A stretch of DNA of 64,000 bases from Zygnema cylindricum (lineage: Eukaryota > Streptophyta > Zygnematophyceae > Zygnematales > Zygnemataceae). The DNA lies in NCBI GenBank assembly GCA_037447655.1, contig JBBHKE010001464.1, positions 1 through 64,000 of the forward strand, in the 5' to 3' direction. How positions within the stretch are numbered: position 1 is the first letter of the stretch; each line of letters starts with the position of its first letter. Position numbers and translations under genes: made by a program. The notes beneath the pieces were generated by a model, which saw only the letters and a program-made list of their open reading frames with translations, did no database searches and was not told where the DNA came from. Positions 58,743 to 64,000 of the stretch are shown here, piece after piece.

Positions 58743-58989
58743 GTGTAAAGAATTAAAAGTCGATAGATATTAGTACATATCGAATAAGCCTCTGCTGCAT
58801 TCTATAACCACTCGTACTAGGTTATAAAAAAAATTTCCGACTTGAGAGCTGTGGAGTGCAACAACTGCTGTAAGGGATTAAAGTCGATAGAATTAGTACA
58901 TAGTGAATAGACCTCTTCTGCATTCTATAACCACTCGTAATAGGCTATAAAACTAAATACGTACTTGAGAGATATGGAGTGCAACATTT
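58743..58989. repeat. ~123-bp direct duplication after the receptor-kinase stop
   Basis: Two adjacent copies share TGCATTCTATAACCACTCGT and GGAGTGCAACA. The first starts 15 bp after the stop codon, so it probably lies in the 3' UTR. Confidence 0.85.
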
Positions 58990-60547
58990 TTGACATTTTT
59001 TTGCGCTTTGGGCTCTTTCAATTGTATGATTTGTGATTTTCGGTGAAACTGTGGGGAGAATGTAAAGCTTGCTTAAAAAAATGAGTTGATTAAGCATAGT
59101 AGGGATCTAGCATCATATTGTATTAGACATTGCACGCACTTTTTGAATAGATTACCAGCTAGAGGTTTGTGGTGGAGAAATAAAGCAATCTCAATTTTGG
59201 TATGAAATGGAAGCTATCTGTGGTGTGTTTGGGTGTTATTTTCTTTTTGTGAATGCAAGTTTCTGAAAGCCAGATATATATGTTCTATAACCTGAGGCGT
59301 CCACAACCACAAGATGACAAACAAATACGCAAGCATATTAGGATGAATTAAATCTTTGAGGAAATAGTGTTTGAGACAGCGAGCGTCGCAAATATAAACA
59401 CAAAGGTACAAACAGTAACAGGGAAACATGCAAGTCAGTACTGTGTCAACTAACACAGTATACTCTTTTATGTGATGAAATCCTTTCAGTGAATTATGAA
59501 CAAGAGAGCGACACAGTCAAAAGTCCTCGTAAATGTAAAAAAAACTCCAAGATCCACTGAAAGAGTCACGTTTTCATTTACATTTTGGGGTCATGCATTT
59601 CGCATTGGATGTAAAGCTGCCTAAGGAGTATGTGATTCTCATGCGCACAAAATTCATGCTTGTACTTGTTTTTGGTGAGAGCTATATCTTTGTGTGGAAA
59701 ATGAACAAATGTGGAGAGCCTCAACGACCGTATTTCTTTCACGAGGACTACTTTCTAGCATCATGAGATATTCATCACGAGTCCTTCAATATTTACCACC
59801 GCATTTTTGACAACACGTAAGAAGTGTAAACAAGGATGAGGAAGTAAACTTCAATAATGCACATCAATCGCAGGAAAAACTACATACATGAAGTCAATAC
59901 GACGACCCCAAATTAACATAAAAGCAAATTAAAAAACTTGTGTTGAACCTTCTTGTAGACTGCGAGATCTATCGGGAGATCCTTTTCCACTGCCAGAATG
60001 TCTTGTACAAATTTACGAGTAATGTATTACACATAATTGTAGTGAGTTATGGATGTGAAGTCCATCAGAGCAATTGATTCAAGATTTATGGCTCACGGCC
60101 CGACTACGACGTATATGGAGGTTCTTCACAGAAGCCCACGAGATTGGACTGACGAGATTGAATTTTTTGTCTTTTTCAACCAAATTCCTGATGAACAAAA
60201 CTTCCGGCTTAAAACATAACTCACGATATGTTTGCGGTTCCTGTTCATGATCTGTACCAAATCTGCAAAAGGACCAAAATTGAACCAAACCCATCAGACC
60301 ACAACCGATGGTACTTTAACGAGGACAGCAAAAACCGTTTTTTGCAAAAGTCTGACGTAACTTTGGAAAAACAGATCTTCTCTTCAAGAATCGAAAAGTT
60401 TTAAGTACCTGAAAGGAGATTGGAAAAAGAAGGTTGAGGTGAATCGCCCTCAAGAGCCTTCTTCTACAACTTGCAAACACTCACGATCCACATATCATAT
60501 GGCGTGAAGAAATCTTATTTTCCAGAGTAACCTTATGTTTTTTGTGT
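58990..60547. other. Intergenic spacer between convergent genes
   Basis: Separates the 3' ends of the plus-strand receptor kinase and the minus-strand DNAJC17-like gene. Short frames are unrecognised. No repeat structure seen. Confidence 0.5.
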
Positions 60548-63500
60548 CTAAGATTTTATTTTTTCCTGCTCTTCTTCTCGTTTGTCTTGTTCTTGCATCT
60601 CCTTCAAGAGACGGGCTCGTTCCGCGACCTGTCAATCACACCCCCCCCCCAAAAAAAAAAAAAAAAAAACAAATGGCTTGAGTGAGAGTTCTGCAAGTTA
60701 CAAATATTAAATTACTCAAGGGTTTCCATGTAACAAAACGAAACTGTCGACTCAAGTAATGTCAGTGATTTACTGCTGTAAACCACTTCAGAATTTTGGT
60801 GCCGGCGTTAATCTTTTTACTGTTTGTTTGGAGTATTATACTGGGGACTCCGCGAGTAAAACCGGCATTCTACGGCTTTTATAGTCAGCCCTACTAGTCC
60901 CGAGCACCCAAAAAAAATCCGTACTACTGAAGTTACTCGCAGTAACTCTAGTAATATAGGCTCGTATAGTTACACTATAAGCAGTTTGAAAAACTAATTT
61001 CGTTTGACTAACGTCTCCTAAGGGATTGAGGAAATATAGGAGCCCAACAGAAGAGGGAAAAATATCAATAAAAGGTAAAATGTGAAAGGAACGAAGAAGC
61101 TGACACTGCTATTTCTGTTCTGTTATTAATTCCTCCCATAGCAACGGTGTATTTCTCCTAGGATGAAATTGAAGCCGAAATAATTCAATAATTCCCTTCT
61201 CTTTCTAATCCTCACCTGTCTCATTCGCATGATGGTCAAACTTTCATAATCTTGATATGCAGATCCAACCATGGGGCCTCCATTCCATCGTATTCCCGAC
61301 TTGACTCCATCTTCAGATCCTTTTCCCCTACCTCCCATCCCATTACCAGTATCGTACCCTCCTCTCCCTTCTGCAGAAGCTTCTGGTTTATTTGCCTGTC
61401 TTCCTTCTCCATGCGGAGCTCCAGGATGTCCATCGGCTTGAGGTTGAGTTGTAGTTTGTTTTTGAAACCCAAAAGTTCCTTCGGTCGAATCTCCAGCAAC
61501 TGGATGAGCTGGCAACACTAATAGTGGGTTGGAAAGGTCACCGCAGACACTTCCAGTAGCATCCGTCTGTGAGACAGTAGAAGGAAAAAGAGACAGTGGA
61601 AGCAAAAAACTACGTGAGATATGTGAGATACACCTGAGAGACAGTGGATGTAAAAACATATGTGAATAAGCAACTGCATAAGTCTGAGTTTCTTTCTTGA
61701 ATAACATTGGAAGGGATTGAAAGAAATCAATAATAACAACCCTGTAATTACAGCCAGGCTATTAAAAAAAACGATAAAACATGCTTATTTAACTATATAG
61801 CTCATTGCAATATAACTTACAACTTCATTTACCACCACTACACAAGACAACTAGTCACGTCATACTTCACTATATTTATCCTTGAGCTCCTATGAAATGT
61901 GCTCAGTAAGCTTAATATCTGCGATTTAATACAATATTCACATAAACGACTGTGTCATCCTTCAAAAGTATTTAAAAATGACATTAGCACTGTAAAGACT
62001 TATGTTTCTTAAGAGATACACCTCCTGTAAACACTTAAACACAACCCACCCAACTAAGGGGGTCGGGTTTGCTGTCCTCCAACTTACAGTTCAACAAACT
62101 GAGGTGTGTTCATATATTCGCATTTCCAACAGTGAGAAAAAAAAAGAAAAAAAAAAGAAAAGCATTGAAGGAGTACAATGAAAAATTGAGGGAGTGCATA
62201 CCGCTGCATCCATGGAGCTCATGACCACCAAAGCAACGCCTTTTTTCTTTTTCCCTGCCCGAACTAAGACATCCTGAACTGGGCCAAACTCCTCAAAGAT
62301 TTCTCTAAGTCGAGAAGAATCATACGGATCTCGTTCACCTTCAGTCCTCGTCCAACTGACCTTCAAAGTCCTCCTCATTTCTTCAGAAATTTCCACGCCT
62401 CCATCCCCTTGACCTTCATTCTCAGCAGTCGTATTTGCAGTAGCTGTCCCACTACCTGTCTGCTGTCTTCTCTTTGATTCTGCCGCTTGTCTTCGAATGC
62501 GTTCCAGTTCTCGTTTTAACTTTTCTTTAGCTAAATCCTCTGCTCCTTTTTCTTGCTCAGCAGCTTTTTCGCGAGCATAAAGATCTGCCATCATTTTCTG
62601 GCGTTTGGCACTATGCTGCGAAAATTTCTCCGCTTTCGCTTTTCGCACTCGTAAGAGGTCGTCATAAGCCTTTCGACCCTTCTTGTCACTCAGCACATCA
62701 TAGGCTTTTTGAATTTTGTCAAACTCCTCAGCTGCAAACACGAATATAAAAGTCACACAAAAAAACAAAAGTGCAACGAAGAAATATGGCAATAATTTTG
62801 GCATACATTGATTCTCGCTTTTTAGGTCACCATCTATGCTGCATTGGAAGCTTAAAAGAAAGCAGAAAAACAGGTAATGTTTCATTCCAACAGGTGATCT
62901 GGCAAAAAGTATATTTTGAAAAAAGTGGTACAAAGTGAAATAGAAGAAAGAAAAGGACCCTGCAAAAGTCAAAACACGAATGACCTGCAGTCCACGCTTT
63001 AGAACAAATTCTTCAACTTGTACCGCATAATTTGACATCACACATTCACATTAAATATTATTAAAAAACAAACAGATTTAGTATAGTTGGCATGATATAT
63101 CTACAACACTTGTCCTCTCAAATCAACAGACTTGCCCCCAAAAAAAAAGAAGCAAGCAGTAAAGAGAAAGTCGTCTTATGCTTTAGAATCATCAGCAGCA
63201 TTTAACGACTATATTGAAACAACAAAGGCCATCATAACAAACATAATAGAATTGAAGGTTAAAGACATTAAAATCTTTGTCATTGTTTAGATACAAACAG
63301 TTAAATAACATTGCGATAATATGCCAGTCTACTAAGTATAACATCCAGACAGCAACTTGGAAATACATAATTTGTATTAGAAAAGGCTCATAGGTTTTAA
63401 AAATATTCAAACAGACTGAGAGGACAATAAAATTAGATAGGTTGTCGACAAATACGAAGAGAACTATATACATTTAGCAATTTATTGAAAAAATACTTTT

Positions 63501-64000
63501 TTTTTTGTTTCTTAGCACGTATGAAATAAAAATGCCAGCAAAGGCGGAATGCTTTGTCATCTTCTGAGCAAATAGTGTGACATAACCTGTATTAAAACCG
63601 ATGGAGGATTGGAAACTAGATATTCTAAACCGGTTTGTGCCCCATTTTAATGTGAAAGAATAGCTAAAATACTTTTCGCGCACAGCAGAACCGAGACTAG
63701 GCGAAAGCTTTGTCGAAAACAACAAAGCAAAATCTTACGTATATCCTATAGATGCGCAAACGAGAAAACCAAACTTATGTAATTCAAAGAGACATGAAAC
63801 GTTTGAAGCCCCTCAGAAAAACAAAGAAAAATGACTTCACCTAGCAATACAATCAACAAGTCATATTTCCACCAAAATTCAGCGAAAAAGGAGATAGAAA
63901 TATGGCAAAGAAGAAACAAAAAAGTGCAAAAAAAAGTTCAAAAATGAAGAAAGCAATAAAATAAGATGAAGAAAGACATTTCACCTGCTTTTTTGTCTCC
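60548..64000 (-). CDS. DNAJC17-like J-domain/RRM protein (5' end off the window)
   Basis: Exons on the minus strand: 64000-63985 (end of an exon), 62731-62202, 61566-61216 and 60628-60548 (TAG), with phase-consistent GT-AG introns. The visible protein starts in the J-domain (GDKKA, then AEEFDKIQKAYDVLSDKKGR); the HPD motif is beyond the right edge. A charged coiled coil follows (RVRKAKAEKFSQHSAKRQKM through AESKRRQQ), then an RRM-like domain (RRTLKVSWTRTE ... IFEEFGPVQDVLVR ... GVALVVMSSMDAA), a low-complexity linker and a conserved-looking C-terminal helix (DYESLTIMRMRQ | VAERARLLKEMQ). J plus RRM is the signature of DNAJC17/Cwc23, a spliceosome co-chaperone in the nucleus. An intron falls inside the J-domain. 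Confidence 0.92.

Noticed and set aside
61236-61499. An 87-codon frame overlapping the DNAJC17-like exon
   Set aside because: The exon phase from both sides and the YQDYESLTIMRMRQ ending support a different frame.

Overview
The window reads as nuclear DNA of a streptophyte (green-lineage) eukaryote. It holds a plant-type LRR receptor kinase with 21 exons, a WRKY-type zinc finger interrupted by the intron typical of that family, and a DNAJC17-type splicing co-chaperone. The intergenic DNA is AT-rich and packed with retroelements and small TIR elements. Low GC and mobile-element density would suit a charophyte alga or a non-seed plant, but the species cannot be fixed from sequence alone.

Layout. 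1-7.8 kb: low-complexity and degenerate tandem-repeat DNA with one unidentified coding remnant. 7.96-15.75 kb: a complete Ty3/gypsy chromovirus-like retrotransposon on the minus strand. Its two 966-bp LTRs differ at one position that I found; it has a GGACA target duplication, an initiator-Met-type primer site and a -1 frameshift signal between gag and pol. 15.8-21.3 kb: MITEs, a 32-bp tandem array, a GC-rich TIR element and a duplicated block of about 0.5 kb. 21.4-25.1 kb: a decayed minus-strand Crypton-like tyrosine-recombinase gene with a GCR1_C-like DNA-binding domain. 26.4-31.5 kb: nested TIR elements, including two ~0.95 kb Tourist/Harbinger-like copies in opposite orientation. 35.06-37.38 kb: a WRKY-domain gene (5' end not found) whose zinc finger runs into a long Glu/Arg-rich tail. 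40.3-45.5 kb: three copies of a repeat with tRNA-like promoter boxes, a possible small coiled-coil gene and an 839-bp hAT-like element. 46.83-58.73 kb: the LRR-VIII-1/HPCA1-like receptor kinase. 60.55-64.0 kb: the minus-strand DNAJC17-like gene, running off the right edge.

The receptor-kinase model is internally checked: 21 exons total 2793 nt, exactly 930 codons plus stop, with phase kept at every junction. Two introns are GC-AG. One 5' splice site lies on the target site of a MITE, one GC donor starts a 44-bp minisatellite, and one 3' splice site is preceded by three degenerate copies of itself. The three host genes are not an operon or an obvious pathway. What links the window is repeated remodelling of genes and of older repeats by small mobile elements and tandem duplication.

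Most notable: (1) the WRKY/charged-tail protein; (2) the Crypton-like gene in a green-lineage context; (3) the gag-pol frameshift cassette; (4) splice sites built from mobile or tandem-repeat DNA.
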